Origin: Lachnoanaerobaculum saburreum DSM 3986
GTDB lineage: Bacteria > Bacillota > Clostridia > Lachnospirales > Lachnospiraceae
NCBI RefSeq assembly: GCF_000185385.1
Contig: NZ_GL622296.1
Coordinates: 2,355,227 to 2,419,226, forward strand
DNA: 64,000 nucleotides
Direction of reading: 5' to 3'
Every line of letters begins with the position of its first letter. The stretch's first letter is position 1. A model generated the notes under the pieces. The model worked only from the letters and a program-made list of their open reading frames with translations, was not told where the DNA came from and searched no databases. The translations under genes and the position numbers were made by a program. This document shows, one piece after another, positions 39,556 to 48,182 of the stretch.

Positions 39556-40310
39556 TGGATTTAACTTGTAAAAATATATCCTATTCCATAAAGGACAAGC
39601 AGATATTAAAAAATGTATCTCTGAATGTCTCCGGAAATAAGTTTTTTACAATACTCGGTCCCAACGGCTGTGGAAAAACAACTCTTTTAAAGAGTATTTA
39701 CAGAGTATTAAAGCCGACCTTTGGAGAGATTTTATTAAACAATAAAAATATTGAAAATATCAGACTGAAGGACTCTGCAAAAGAGATGGCTGTGGTGGCA
39801 CAGTTCAATGAAATAAATTTTGACTGCAATGTGGAGGATATCGTTATGCTTGGCAGAAGTCCACATATAAGTTTTTTGCAGTCTGAAAAACAAAATGATT
39901 TTGATATTGTAAAAGCCGCCCTAAAAGATGTGGGAATGTTTGATAAGGCAAACCGCTCCTACTCCTCTCTTTCAGGAGGTGAAAAGCAAAGAGTGGCTCT
40001 GGCTCGTGCTATAGCACAAAAACCTTCATTGCTTTTGCTTGATGAACCTACAAACCATTTGGATATCAAATATAAGCTTGAAATACTTCATATTATAAAA
40101 GAGCTTAATATAAATGTACTTGCGGTACTTCATGATATTCAATTGGCATGTAAGTTTTCAGACTATTTATTTCTTATGAAAGGAGGTGAAATAAAGTACG
40201 AGGGCATACCGAGACAAACAGTCACAGAAAGTTCAATGAAAGACGTATATGGAGTAAATTGTAAAATATCATGGTCTGATGACAACCAAGCCATGATTGA
40301 ATATATCTAA
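39555..40310 (+). CDS. Iron-siderophore ABC transporter ATPase
   Basis: A 251-residue FepC/BtuD-type ATPase. Walker A GPNGCGKTTLLKSI (about 35-48), Q-loop AVVAQFNEI, signature LSGGEKQRVALARA and Walker B LLLLDEPTNHLD are all complete, with the H-loop in AVLHDIQLA. It starts at the ATG overlapping the permease stop; the longer frame upstream lies inside the permease gene and is not real. Energises import together with the neighbouring permease and binding protein. Confidence 0.93.
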   Translation: MDLTCKNISYSIKDKQILKNVSLNVSGNKFFTILGPNGCGKTTLLKSIYRVLKPTFGEILLNNKNIENIRLKDSAKEMAVVAQFNEINFDCNVEDIVMLGRSPHISFLQSEKQNDFDIVKAALKDVGMFDKANRSYSSLSGGEKQRVALARAIAQKPSLLLLDEPTNHLDIKYKLEILHIIKELNINVLAVLHDIQLACKFSDYLFLMKGGEIKYEGIPRQTVTESSMKDVYGVNCKISWSDDNQAMIEYI

Positions 40311-40327
40311 AATGAAAGGAAAAAATA

Positions 40328-41377
40328 ATGAAAAAGATTCTAAACTTAACTTTAACAACTTGTATAGCACTTGCAATTGTAGGATGCGGCGGCACTAATG
40401 ATACAAAAAAAAGTACCTCTTCAGAGCAGGCTTTAACAACCGTTGAAAGCACTGTAGCAGAGAGTAAGTCCGAAAGCACCGCAGGCACTAAAGAAACCTC
40501 ATATCCTGTCACAGTAACAACATATGATGCGGACGGCAAGGAGATATCACAAGTATTTGACAAGGCTCCGGAGCGAGTAATCACAAACAATTTATCTTCT
40601 ACCGAATTGCTTATAGACCTGGGGTTGCAGGATAAAATAGTGGGAATGCTTAATCCCGACAATGAAGTAAGCTCTGATTATGCCGCAGCCGTTTCTTCCA
40701 TACCTCATATCGGAGATAAAAAAAGCGTATCAAAGGAAGTGGTACTTTCAAACACACCTGATATACTTATCGGAAGAAATATGATGTTCTCAGATAAATC
40801 TCTCGGCAGTGTGGATACATGGAATCAAAACGGAGTACCTGTATACACTCAAAAAGCTTCCGTTTCAAATATGAAGCAAAGTCTTGAAAGCGTTATTGAC
40901 GATGTAAAAAATATAGGTATCATCTTCAATATACAGGACAAAGCAAATGAGTATGCAGATAAATTGCAAAAAAGAATCGATACTGTAACAGCTGCAAACA
41001 AGGCTAATACCGGCGAATTAAAGAACGCTCTTATTATGTGTGCATACAACGATCAGACCTTCGGTGCATACAAATCCGCATTGCAGGAGAGTATTCTTAA
41101 TACACTCGGATATACAAATGTTGCAACAGGTACATCAGATCTCACTCTTGAAAACTTGGTTACCATGTCCCCTGAAGTTATAATCTATGTTACAAGTGAC
41201 CGAAACAAAGAACTTGATGCCAAGGCGGTCGACCTTATGAAAGCCAATGCGGTTATCTCCGAGGTTCCTGCAATAAAGAATGACAAGATTATGACTATAT
41301 CATATGATGAGTTAATGGATTACGGTACTTCTTCAATCAATGCGTTGGAAGATATAAATTCATTCTTAAATAAGTAG
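40328..41377 (+). CDS. Siderophore-binding lipoprotein (FecB/BtuF-like)
   Basis: A 349-residue precursor with a lipoprotein signal (lipobox AIVGCGG) and a Ser/Thr/Lys/Glu-rich linker to about residue 55. The class III binding-protein domain follows: PERVITNNLSSTELLIDLG, IPHIGDKKSVSKEVVLSNTPDILIG, and LENLVTMSPEVIIYVTSDR are typical of FecB/FhuD/BtuF proteins with a rigid linker helix. It captures the ferri-siderophore or a related complex outside the membrane. Preceded by AAAGGA. Confidence 0.9.
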   Translation: MKKILNLTLTTCIALAIVGCGGTNDTKKSTSSEQALTTVESTVAESKSESTAGTKETSYPVTVTTYDADGKEISQVFDKAPERVITNNLSSTELLIDLGLQDKIVGMLNPDNEVSSDYAAAVSSIPHIGDKKSVSKEVVLSNTPDILIGRNMMFSDKSLGSVDTWNQNGVPVYTQKASVSNMKQSLESVIDDVKNIGIIFNIQDKANEYADKLQKRIDTVTAANKANTGELKNALIMCAYNDQTFGAYKSALQESILNTLGYTNVATGTSDLTLENLVTMSPEVIIYVTSDRNKELDAKAVDLMKANAVISEVPAIKNDKIMTISYDELMDYGTSSINALEDINSFLNK

Positions 41378-41378
41378 T

Positions 41379-42032
41379 ATGTTAGATACAAAAATATCCT
41401 TACCGAACAATTATAATGAAGGAAACAAATATCCACTTATTCTTTTAAATGACGGTGAGATAAATTATCTTGGAGATTTAAAAGATACAGCTATACTTGT
41501 GGGGTTGATACCACAAAACAGATCGGATGCCTTCACACCTTGGAAGGCACATAATCTGAAACCCTCTATGCCTGATTTCGCCGGAAAACTGGATGAATAT
41601 CACTCACAGGTATTTGAGTATTTGCTTCCGGAGTTATTGTGTAAGTACAGTATTGATGAAAGTAAAATCGCCTACGGAGGCTACTCACTTGGCGGATTGG
41701 CGGCGGTATACAGTCTGTATAACACTACCGCTCCGAGTATTATATTTTCACTCTGCGGCTCGTTTTGGTATCCGCAATTTTTTGATTATTGTGAGAACCA
41801 TAAGGTACTTAATACAAAAGCATCTCTTTATTTGCAAAACGGCAAGACTGAGGGCGGTAAACACAACAATATACTTTCAAGCTCACCGATACTTTCCGCC
41901 AAACTTCACAAACTTCTAAGTGACAGATTGAATAATCTCACCTCTACCTTTGATGAATACGGACACCACGAAAATATCACCGGAAGATATGAGAAACTTA
42001 TTGATTGGCTGAAAGAAAATTTAAAACAATAA
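41379..42032 (+). CDS. Alpha/beta-hydrolase esterase of the siderophore operon
   Basis: A 217-residue hydrolase of the enterochelin-esterase/IroE-like group. The nucleophile elbow is GGYSLGGLAA with Ser at about residue 103, and a candidate catalytic His lies in DEYGHHENITGRY near the C-terminus. No signal peptide is present, so it acts in the cytoplasm. It starts one base after the stop of the binding-protein gene without a strong ribosome site, which implies translational coupling. Its likely task is to hydrolyse an imported ester siderophore to free the iron; the exact ligand is unknown. Confidence 0.82.
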   Translation: MLDTKISLPNNYNEGNKYPLILLNDGEINYLGDLKDTAILVGLIPQNRSDAFTPWKAHNLKPSMPDFAGKLDEYHSQVFEYLLPELLCKYSIDESKIAYGGYSLGGLAAVYSLYNTTAPSIIFSLCGSFWYPQFFDYCENHKVLNTKASLYLQNGKTEGGKHNNILSSSPILSAKLHKLLSDRLNNLTSTFDEYGHHENITGRYEKLIDWLKENLKQ

Positions 42033-42034
42033 AA

Positions 42035-42069
42035 ATGTAGCCTAAGAATCTCAAGTTCTTAGGCTACAT
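42035..42069. terminator. Terminator after siderophore operon
   Basis: ATGTAGCCTAAGAA (42035-42048) pairs exactly with TTCTTAGGCTACAT (42056-42069). It lies between the convergent esterase and ribbon-helix-helix genes and can serve both, though the U-run is poor. Confidence 0.75.
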
Positions 42070-42096
42070 TACTATTTGTATATTCAACAGTATATC

Positions 42097-42321
42097 TCAT
42101 ACTCCAAGTTCTTTCCAAACCTCTTCATGTGAATATATCTTTAATTTTCCTTGTCTTTTATCATCTTCATATTCATCAAATATTTTTTTATCGTATTCAT
42201 CCTCTATATGCTCAATCATAATTTCTCTTATCAGTTCTGATAAACTCTTATTGTTGGCTTTTGCATATTCTTCAAAAATACTCAATTCCTTATCAGGAAC
42301 TCTTACACTTATTGTAGACAT
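42097..42321 (-). CDS. Ribbon-helix-helix antitoxin-like protein (DUF6290-type)
   Basis: A 74-residue protein: the N-terminal strand STISVRVPDKEL and helix IFEEYAKANNKSLSELIREIM form a ribbon-helix-helix DNA-binding fold as in RelB/DinJ-like antitoxins, and the acidic C-terminal part would normally clamp a toxin. No RelE-type toxin frame is next to it on either side, so it is an orphan. It may act only as a small repressor. Confidence 0.8.
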   Translation of the reverse strand: MSTISVRVPDKELSIFEEYAKANNKSLSELIREIMIEHIEDEYDKKIFDEYEDDKRQGKLKIYSHEEVWKELGV

Positions 42322-42382
42322 ATCTCACCTCCCGATACCTATAGTTAAATTATACCACAGATACCCACTTTTTCAACAACTC

Positions 42383-42410
42383 AAAAACCTCCCGGCAAGC
42401 ACCGGGAGGT
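42383..42410 (-). terminator. Terminator of hcp
   Basis: On the minus strand ACCTCCCGG pairs with CCGGGAGGT, then TTTTTG follows. It is GC-rich with a 6-nt loop. Confidence 0.88.
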
Positions 42411-42422
42411 CATTATATATTA

Positions 42423-44273
42423 TTATCCAAGCATATTTAATCTGTCTATAAGCTCATTTACATTGATACCATGTACCATAGCAGCCTCTGAAAGTGACTC
42501 CATCTGTGATGACGGGCATCCGAGACAGTGCATACCTATATCCATAAGAACACTTGCTGCTTCCGGATTCTCTGCAAGAACCTCACCGATAAGCATATCA
42601 GGATTGTACTTACCGTCAGCCACTTCCTTCTCAACCTTGCCGAAGAAAAGCTCGATATCATCTTCAACTGTTCCGATACCTGCGATACCGAAGTTCTCAA
42701 CCAAAACCTTAGCTACATTTGGAGAAAGGAATCCCGGAAGTGTCGGTCCAAGGTGAATATTCTTTACACCTAAGTACAGTAGAGCAAGTAAAACGATAAC
42801 AGCTTTCTGCTCATACCATGCAATATTGAACTCAAGAGGAAGATCATTGATATCATCAAGACCGAAGATTTCCTTAAGTTTAAGCGCAATAACTGCAAGT
42901 GAGTAAGAATCATTACACTGACCTGCATCAAGAACTCTTGGAATACCGCCGATATCACCCAGCTCAAGCTTGTTGTACTTATACTTAGCACAACCTGCTG
43001 TAAGGATAACCGCATCCTTTGGGAGTGCCTTTGCAAAATCTGTATAGTAATTTCTTGCCTTTGAACGTCCGTCACAACCTGCCATTACAACGAACTTTGA
43101 AATAGCACCTGACTTGACAGCATCTACAACCTTATCTGCAAGTGCAAAAACCTGAGCATGTGCAAAACCGCCTACAATGCTGCCGCTCTCGATCTCTGTC
43201 GGAGGTGCACATTTCTTTGCCTGCTCTATAATCTCTGAAAAATCCTTCTCCTCACCGATATCACCGGGAATATGCTTGCAACCCGGATATCCTGCTGAAC
43301 CTGTTGTATAAAGTCTGTCAATATAGCTTGCCTTAGGCGGAACTATACAGTTTGTAGTCATAAGGATCGGTCCGTTGAAGCTCTCAAACTCTTCTTTCTG
43401 CTTCCACCATGCATTACCGTAGTTACCCTTAAGATTTGAATACTTCTTAAGTTCCGGATAGTACTGACCTGCAAGCATCTCTGAGTGAGTATATACATCC
43501 ACACCTGTTCCCTGTGTCTGCTTTAGAAGCATCTCAAGATCTCTTAAGTCATGTCCTGAAATAAGGATACCCGGATTTTTACCGACACCGATATCAACAG
43601 TTGTAATCTCAGGATTACCGTAAGCTGTAGTATTAGCCTTATCAAGTAAAGCCATACCGTTCACACCATATTTACCTGTCTCAAGTGTAAGAGCCACCAA
43701 GTCGTCTACGCTTAAGCTGTCATCAAGTGTAGCTGCCAAAGCTCTTTGTAAGAACGCATCAACCTCACCGTCATCCTGAAGCAGTGCATTTGCATGCTTT
43801 GAATATGCCGACAATCCCTTAAGTCCATATGTGATAAGTTCTCTAAGACTTCTGATATCCTCATCCTTTGTAGTAAGAATACCGACTGTAGCCGCCTTGG
43901 TCGGATATTCACTCTCATCAAATGACTCCCAAAGAGCTGCCGGCGGAAGATTATCCTTATTTGAAAGCTCGTTTAAAAGCTCCTTCTTAACTTCAAGAGT
44001 CTTCTTAATTCTTGCTATAATAGCATCATTATCAAAGTTGGCATTTGTAATTGTGATAAAAAGGTTTAATGTAACAAGGTGATTTACTTCCTTGCTTACT
44101 TCCTTGCCCTCTGCACGAAGTCTTGTTGTTACAGCTGATATACCTCTACTTACATAGATAAGTAAATCCTGCATATTTGCAACTTCCGGTTTCTTACCAC
44201 ATACACCTACCTGTGTACATCCTGTATTACCTGCTGTCTCCTGACACTGGTAACAAAACATTTTATTTTCCAA
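42423..44273 (-). CDS. hcp: Hybrid cluster protein with C-terminal DUF1858 module
   Basis: A 616-residue hydroxylamine/NO reductase or S-nitrosylase-type protein with an N-terminal [4Fe-4S] motif [20 protein letters not shown] (CX2CX8CX5C, class I-like) and the C-terminal half that binds the hybrid Fe-S-O cluster ([41 protein letters not shown]). Unlike E. coli Hcp it ends in an extra module of about 58 residues (from about 555) with [15 protein letters not shown], the CxxC 'prismane-associated' domain (DUF1858). Translation starts at a TTG seven bases after AGGAGG; the ATG four codons later is too far. The promoter carries the HcpR-like box. Not linked to a separate Hcr reductase. Confidence 0.94.
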   Translation of the reverse strand: MENKMFCYQCQETAGNTGCTQVGVCGKKPEVANMQDLLIYVSRGISAVTTRLRAEGKEVSKEVNHLVTLNLFITITNANFDNDAIIARIKKTLEVKKELLNELSNKDNLPPAALWESFDESEYPTKAATVGILTTKDEDIRSLRELITYGLKGLSAYSKHANALLQDDGEVDAFLQRALAATLDDSLSVDDLVALTLETGKYGVNGMALLDKANTTAYGNPEITTVDIGVGKNPGILISGHDLRDLEMLLKQTQGTGVDVYTHSEMLAGQYYPELKKYSNLKGNYGNAWWKQKEEFESFNGPILMTTNCIVPPKASYIDRLYTTGSAGYPGCKHIPGDIGEEKDFSEIIEQAKKCAPPTEIESGSIVGGFAHAQVFALADKVVDAVKSGAISKFVVMAGCDGRSKARNYYTDFAKALPKDAVILTAGCAKYKYNKLELGDIGGIPRVLDAGQCNDSYSLAVIALKLKEIFGLDDINDLPLEFNIAWYEQKAVIVLLALLYLGVKNIHLGPTLPGFLSPNVAKVLVENFGIAGIGTVEDDIELFFGKVEKEVADGKYNPDMLIGEVLAENPEAASVLMDIGMHCLGCPSSQMESLSEAAMVHGINVNELIDRLNMLG

Positions 44274-44364
44274 TTTATACCTCCTCTTACTTGACTGAAA
44301 TTCAGTCTATGAGCAATCTGACTTACAGATTTAATTTTCACCTTCTGCATCACTGCATGGCCTT

Positions 44365-44406
44365 ATAATATCAGATTAAAATTCTAAAAACTGTAACTTA
44401 CATTAC
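44365..44406 (-). promoter_or_regulatory. HcpR-like box and -10 of hcp
   Basis: Minus-strand box GTAATGTAAGTTAC (44406-44393) is followed by AG and, at 22 nt, by TATTAT (44370-44365). Arms GTAA/TTAC are perfect. The leader to the TTG start is about 85 nt. Same geometry as the boxes at 490-531 and 48092-48051. Confidence 0.65.
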
Positions 44407-44422
44407 CGAGCATTGTTTTTAT

Positions 44423-45094
44423 TTAAATACTTTTTAATCCTTCAAGATTCTTTACAATCAAATCTTTTCTGACTACCTTTATAAAGCCGTCATCCTGCAT
44501 CTTCATAAGTTCTCTTGAAAGAGACGGTCTAGCCGCATTCAAAAAGTCTGCAAACTCTTCTCTACTCATCTTTAGAGTTACTCTGTCTCTTTCATTCATA
44601 TTTTGTAATATAAATCTTGCAATCTTTTGCCTTAATGTTGAGCATGAAAGTACCTGTAACCTGTTATTCAGATAGTAGGTTCTTTCGGCAAAAATTGTAA
44701 GCATATTTGACAGCATCTTACTCTTAAACGGTGACGGATTTGCACCGGATTTTGTAAGATACTCTTTCGGTATCTCTAAAATTTTACTGGGTGAACCGGC
44801 ATAAGCATAGTTCACATATTCATTATAATTCAAAAAAAGGAACACCTCTCCGAACAGCTCTCCGGGATTTGAAAACATTCCCAAAATGCTCCTCTTTCCA
44901 CTCATAGAATCATTACCTATAGATACGCTGCCTTCAACAAGCATTGTAATATATCTCGGTGTATCTCCCTGATTGAATATCATTTCACCTTTTCTGAATC
45001 CGACAATATCCGCCTTTGCCTCCTTTAAGCAAAGTTCTATCTCTTCTTCAGTCATTCCCCTAAAGAGTGGGGACTGTGTATAACTTCCTGACAT
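44423..45094 (-). CDS. hcpR: Crp/Fnr-family regulator (HcpR-like)
   Basis: A 223-residue regulator with an N-terminal cyclic-nucleotide-type beta-barrel (FRKGEMIFNQGDTPRYITMLVEG and PGELFGEVFLF) and a C-terminal winged helix (SREEFADFLNAARPSLSREL). It lacks the Fnr cluster cysteines at the N-terminus; HcpR proteins in other anaerobes sense NO, in some cases through heme. Location just upstream of hcp and last in the operon supports the HcpR call. AAGGAGAG precedes the ATG at 45094, and the gene overlaps the end of the ATPase gene by 43 bases. A box in front of the whole operon implies positive autoregulation. Confidence 0.82.
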   Translation of the reverse strand: MSGSYTQSPLFRGMTEEEIELCLKEAKADIVGFRKGEMIFNQGDTPRYITMLVEGSVSIGNDSMSGKRSILGMFSNPGELFGEVFLFLNYNEYVNYAYAGSPSKILEIPKEYLTKSGANPSPFKSKMLSNMLTIFAERTYYLNNRLQVLSCSTLRQKIARFILQNMNERDRVTLKMSREEFADFLNAARPSLSRELMKMQDDGFIKVVRKDLIVKNLEGLKSI

Positions 45095-46086
45095 AACTCT
45101 CCTTCAAGCGTCATACCCGCACGCAGTCTTTTTCTCGCTTCTTGCATAATTCCGTCAATACTGTCCAGTTGCACTAAAACTTCTTTTTCTTTTGCCGTAG
45201 TCTCTATTATTTTGTCTATTCCACCATTTTTGATAACTATTCTTTTATCTGCCATCAACGCCAAAAGAGGGTCATGAGTAGCCATAAGAACTATCTTATC
45301 CTGTGAAACCAAAAGGTCAAGTGCCTTTTTTCTGTCTATTCCGGCATTTTCTATCTCATCTATCAAAACTATTGGTGAAGAGCTGAGCACTGCAGTATCT
45401 GCAATCATAAGGGCTCTGGACTGTCCTCCGCTTAGAGCTGTAACCGCAGTCTCAGGTGCAAAATTTTCTCCTGCAAGCTTATTTGCTTCATGCAATATCT
45501 TCTCAACCGTATCTTCGATATCCTCAATCATTCTGCTTTCAGCATGCATAGTTATAAATTCACGGGCTGTAAGATCCATAACAAAATTCATATTTTGCGA
45601 AAGTTGCGCAACCAATTTATTATTTGTCGAATATCGCCACTTCGGATCCGGTTTCCTTCCATTTATATATATGGTACGACCGGTAGGGGTATCATTTTGT
45701 GCTGCCCATTCAATATCAGCCAACAATCTACTCTTTCCGGATCCTGTAGCTCCAACTATAGACACAATTTGTGAAGAAAAGATGTCTAATTTTTGAAATT
45801 TTTCTTTTTCTCCACTTTTGTTATGACCGGGAAAAATAGTTAAACTTTCTATAATTTCCTTATTATCACCAAGGAATTGTAACATTTGTTTGATGAATAT
45901 GTCAAGTTGGATTTTTATTTCATCCCTGTCTATTGCCTTTTCTTCCAACTCTTCTTCAGATATTTTATTCAAAAACTCTGAAAATGTCAGTTCTAAATCG
46001 TCATCTATAAAAAATCCTGTACTGTCAAAAAAATCTGCAACAAAGGGGTATTTTTCCAGTAATTCTTTTAACTTTAATTCACTCAT
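45052..46086 (-). CDS. ABC-type ATPase with DUF1858-like head, no permease partner
   Basis: A 344-residue ATPase. Residues 1-70 form a helical head (MSELKLKELLEKYPFVADFF) resembling DUF1858. The ABC domain has Walker A GATGSGKS (112-119), Q-loop VAQLSQ, signature LSGGQSRAL (from 218) and Walker B IVLIDEIENAG (239-249). The typical Walker B region DEPT is DEIE here, closer to UvrA/Rad50-like or cluster-assembly ATPases than to importers. It starts with an ATGA overlap at the GTPase stop and GGGAGG. No membrane segment exists here or in the operon. The client is unknown; I infer a soluble complex with its two upstream neighbours. Confidence 0.82.
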   Translation of the reverse strand: MSELKLKELLEKYPFVADFFDSTGFFIDDDLELTFSEFLNKISEEELEEKAIDRDEIKIQLDIFIKQMLQFLGDNKEIIESLTIFPGHNKSGEKEKFQKLDIFSSQIVSIVGATGSGKSRLLADIEWAAQNDTPTGRTIYINGRKPDPKWRYSTNNKLVAQLSQNMNFVMDLTAREFITMHAESRMIEDIEDTVEKILHEANKLAGENFAPETAVTALSGGQSRALMIADTAVLSSSPIVLIDEIENAGIDRKKALDLLVSQDKIVLMATHDPLLALMADKRIVIKNGGIDKIIETTAKEKEVLVQLDSIDGIMQEARKRLRAGMTLEGELCQEVIHSPHSLGE

Positions 46087-46781
46087 TTTCTGTCCTCCCA
46101 TTGCATCTTCTTTGTATTTCCCAGCTGATAATCTTCACCTATTCTGGTCTCACCTAAGCAATAAGAACACATAGCTGAAGGCATTGCAAACCTCAGCTTC
46201 ATTCCCTGTACCGACTTTATATCTATATTGTTGTCATATATTAAGGTAGAAAGTTCAAAAGCTCCCTGACCGCTGAGTCCGTTTACATTCATGACCATAG
46301 CTTTCGGGTTCACTGCACTTACTCTACCGCTGAACACTTCTCTCTCTGCCTGGCTTACTATATCACCCTTTGTAATAACTACAATATCTGCCGCCTTTAA
46401 CATCGGCCCAATCTTTTTCGGTGTATTTATACCTGAAAGATTGTCTATCACACATACTCCCTTTATATCGGTAATATATGGTGAACAGCGATTACAAAGT
46501 CCTGCGGATTCTGTTATAAGCAAATCAAGTTTTTGCTCATTTCCCCATTTCACCACATCTTCTATATTTGATGCAAAGAAATGATCAGGACAAAGTCCGC
46601 CTGAAAGTCCCTTTTTTACCGGAATATTTGCCTTCTCATATATAACATCATCATCTGTATATAAGCAGTCAAACTTTACTACTCCCGCCTTTATCCCTCT
46701 ACCCTGCATAGCTTCAATAGTCTTTAAAATAACCGAAGTCTTTCCTGAAGAAGGAGGACCTGAAAATATAACTAAATTCAT
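46083..46781 (-). CDS. HypB/UreG/CobW-like (G3E) GTPase
   Basis: A 232-residue P-loop GTPase: Walker A FSGPPSSGKTSVIL (6-19), ESAGLCNRCSP (G2/G3 zone with a CxxC), and ITKGD as the base-specificity motif. A second pair, CSYC, lies near the C-terminus. G3E GTPases insert metals (Ni in HypB/UreG, Co, Zn) into enzymes. The CxxC pairs could hold a metal in transit. The start at 46781 is set by GGAGAGG, two bases after the stop of the upstream gene. It belongs to the HcpR operon and may deliver a metal for an iron or hybrid-cluster enzyme. Confidence 0.8.
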   Translation of the reverse strand: MNLVIFSGPPSSGKTSVILKTIEAMQGRGIKAGVVKFDCLYTDDDVIYEKANIPVKKGLSGGLCPDHFFASNIEDVVKWGNEQKLDLLITESAGLCNRCSPYITDIKGVCVIDNLSGINTPKKIGPMLKAADIVVITKGDIVSQAEREVFSGRVSAVNPKAMVMNVNGLSGQGAFELSTLIYDNNIDIKSVQGMKLRFAMPSAMCSYCLGETRIGEDYQLGNTKKMQWEDRK

Positions 46782-46783
46782 AT

Positions 46784-48001
46784 CTATTCCTCTCCAAAAA
46801 ACCACTTTTCAGTATTGCTCAAAATCTCACCTATATCATTTGAGTGAATAAAATCCCATCCTGCCCAGAGGAAACTTTGACTTTCTTCCAATTTATTGTC
46901 ATATTCACTATTGGTCTGTGGGAACTTTCCGTCTGCACCCAATACCTCTGCCACCTGCTTTGAAAACAGAAAATCTATAAGCTGTTTGCTGTTTTCATAA
47001 TTTTTCTTTTTAGTCAAAAGGAATATCGGACTTATAACAGCACCGTCCTTTGGCCAAACCACAGTAAGACCTGAATTTTCCTTGATAGTCTTTGAGAAAA
47101 AATATGGCATAATACTGACAGTCGGAGTGTCGATATCTTTTCTTGAACCTGACTTTACCATCTGTGCAGGATGCATTGACTTAAGCAACCCTCTGCCAAG
47201 AGCCTCTACACCTTCCCTGCCATACCTTGAATATATTCCAAGCATTATTGCATTGAACATATCCAAATCCGATGTTGGGAGTGCTATGGAGTTTTCAAAT
47301 TCCTTATCGAACAGGTCTTCCCATGATGCCGGTACCTTCCTGTCACCTAATACAGCATTGTTTACAATAAATATAGCCGGAACAACACCTATTATAGAAT
47401 ATTCTCCCTTCGGATCCCTTAACGAAATATTTTCATTATCTAAAGATTTATTTAATTCCCCACTTCTGTGGTCTACAAATATATCTTTATCTCTAAACTT
47501 GCCCATATACTTCTTGTCAAAGAAAAGGTTAAAACCTGCCGACATATATATATCTGAAAGGTCATTTTCATCCTTTGCATTCAGTATCTCATCCTCTATA
47601 GCCTCCATACCCATACTTGCCGCATTGAGGTTATAATTTATCTTATAGTCACGGCTCTCTACAAACTTTTCAAAGCTTTCAATAAACTGCATCCTTACAG
47701 GGCATGGCAAAATACCCTTTATGGATACTTTAGCTTTTTCGTCCACATTTCTTACAACACCATTAGTATCAGTCATATCCGACTTTCTCTCGATAGCCTC
47801 TACTAACTGCCTCTCGAAAACATCCACATTTATATTCTTACTCTTAAGTGCCGCCTCAATGCTTAACAACTTCCCCATGGATTTTCTCATCATGTCGTTC
47901 CTTAGATTTTCAAATCCGGCATTTGCAAGCACCTCTATAAGTTCAGGATACTTCTCGGTCACATCATATACTTTATCTTTTATATCAAAATATTTGTTCA
48001 T
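46784..48001 (-). CDS. Cytoplasmic binding-protein-like fold with DUF1858-like head
   Basis: A 405-residue protein. Residues 1-70 resemble the DUF1858 helical module (IKDKVYDVTEKYPELIEVLANAGF), and the rest (from about 90) looks like a type 2 periplasmic binding protein of the iron/molybdate class: KGILPCPVRMQFIESFEKF, VPASWEDLFDKEF, and FLLTKKKNYENSKQLIDFLFS. There is no signal peptide or lipobox, so it seems to stay in the cytoplasm. The ATG at 48001 has AAGGAGA; the longer frame to 48052 overlaps the promoter. It is the first gene of the operon with GTPase, ATPase and regulator. Confidence 0.78.
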   Translation of the reverse strand: MNKYFDIKDKVYDVTEKYPELIEVLANAGFENLRNDMMRKSMGKLLSIEAALKSKNINVDVFERQLVEAIERKSDMTDTNGVVRNVDEKAKVSIKGILPCPVRMQFIESFEKFVESRDYKINYNLNAASMGMEAIEDEILNAKDENDLSDIYMSAGFNLFFDKKYMGKFRDKDIFVDHRSGELNKSLDNENISLRDPKGEYSIIGVVPAIFIVNNAVLGDRKVPASWEDLFDKEFENSIALPTSDLDMFNAIMLGIYSRYGREGVEALGRGLLKSMHPAQMVKSGSRKDIDTPTVSIMPYFFSKTIKENSGLTVVWPKDGAVISPIFLLTKKKNYENSKQLIDFLFSKQVAEVLGADGKFPQTNSEYDNKLEESQSFLWAGWDFIHSNDIGEILSNTEKWFFGEE

Positions 48002-48050
48002 ATATTCTCCTTTACAATCTAAATCCCTATGGATATCTGTAAGTGTTTTC

Positions 48051-48092
48051 ATTCTAATTTTTATATATAAAAAAGTCTGTAACTATTGTTAA
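48051..48092 (-). promoter_or_regulatory. HcpR-like box and -10 of the regulator operon
   Basis: Minus-strand TTAACAATAGTTAC (48092-48079; one arm base differs from GTAA) is followed by AG and, at 22 nt, by TAGAAT (48056-48051). This matches the layout of the ric and hcp promoters to the base. It would put the regulator under its own control. Confidence 0.55.
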
Positions 48093-48131
48093 ATGAGAAA
48101 GTATTTATTGTGTTTTACTTATACACTAAAA

Positions 48132-48157
48132 AGCCAAGTTGCATATACAGCTTGGCT
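48132..48157 (-). terminator. Terminator of the gudD remnant
   Basis: AGCCAAG (48132-48138) pairs with CTTGGCT (48151-48157), and on the minus strand TTTTTAGTGTATAA follows. The same 14-base tail follows the terminator at 48880-48905. Confidence 0.8.
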
Positions 48158-48182
48158 CCAAATTATATTTATTTAAAATCTA

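Noticed and set aside
45052-45052. ATG at 45052 as start of the Crp/Fnr gene (ATGA overlap)
   Set aside because: It would remove the SPLFRG start typical of the family and has its ribosome-like GGGGA too close; the ATG at 45094 has a well-spaced AAGGAGAG.
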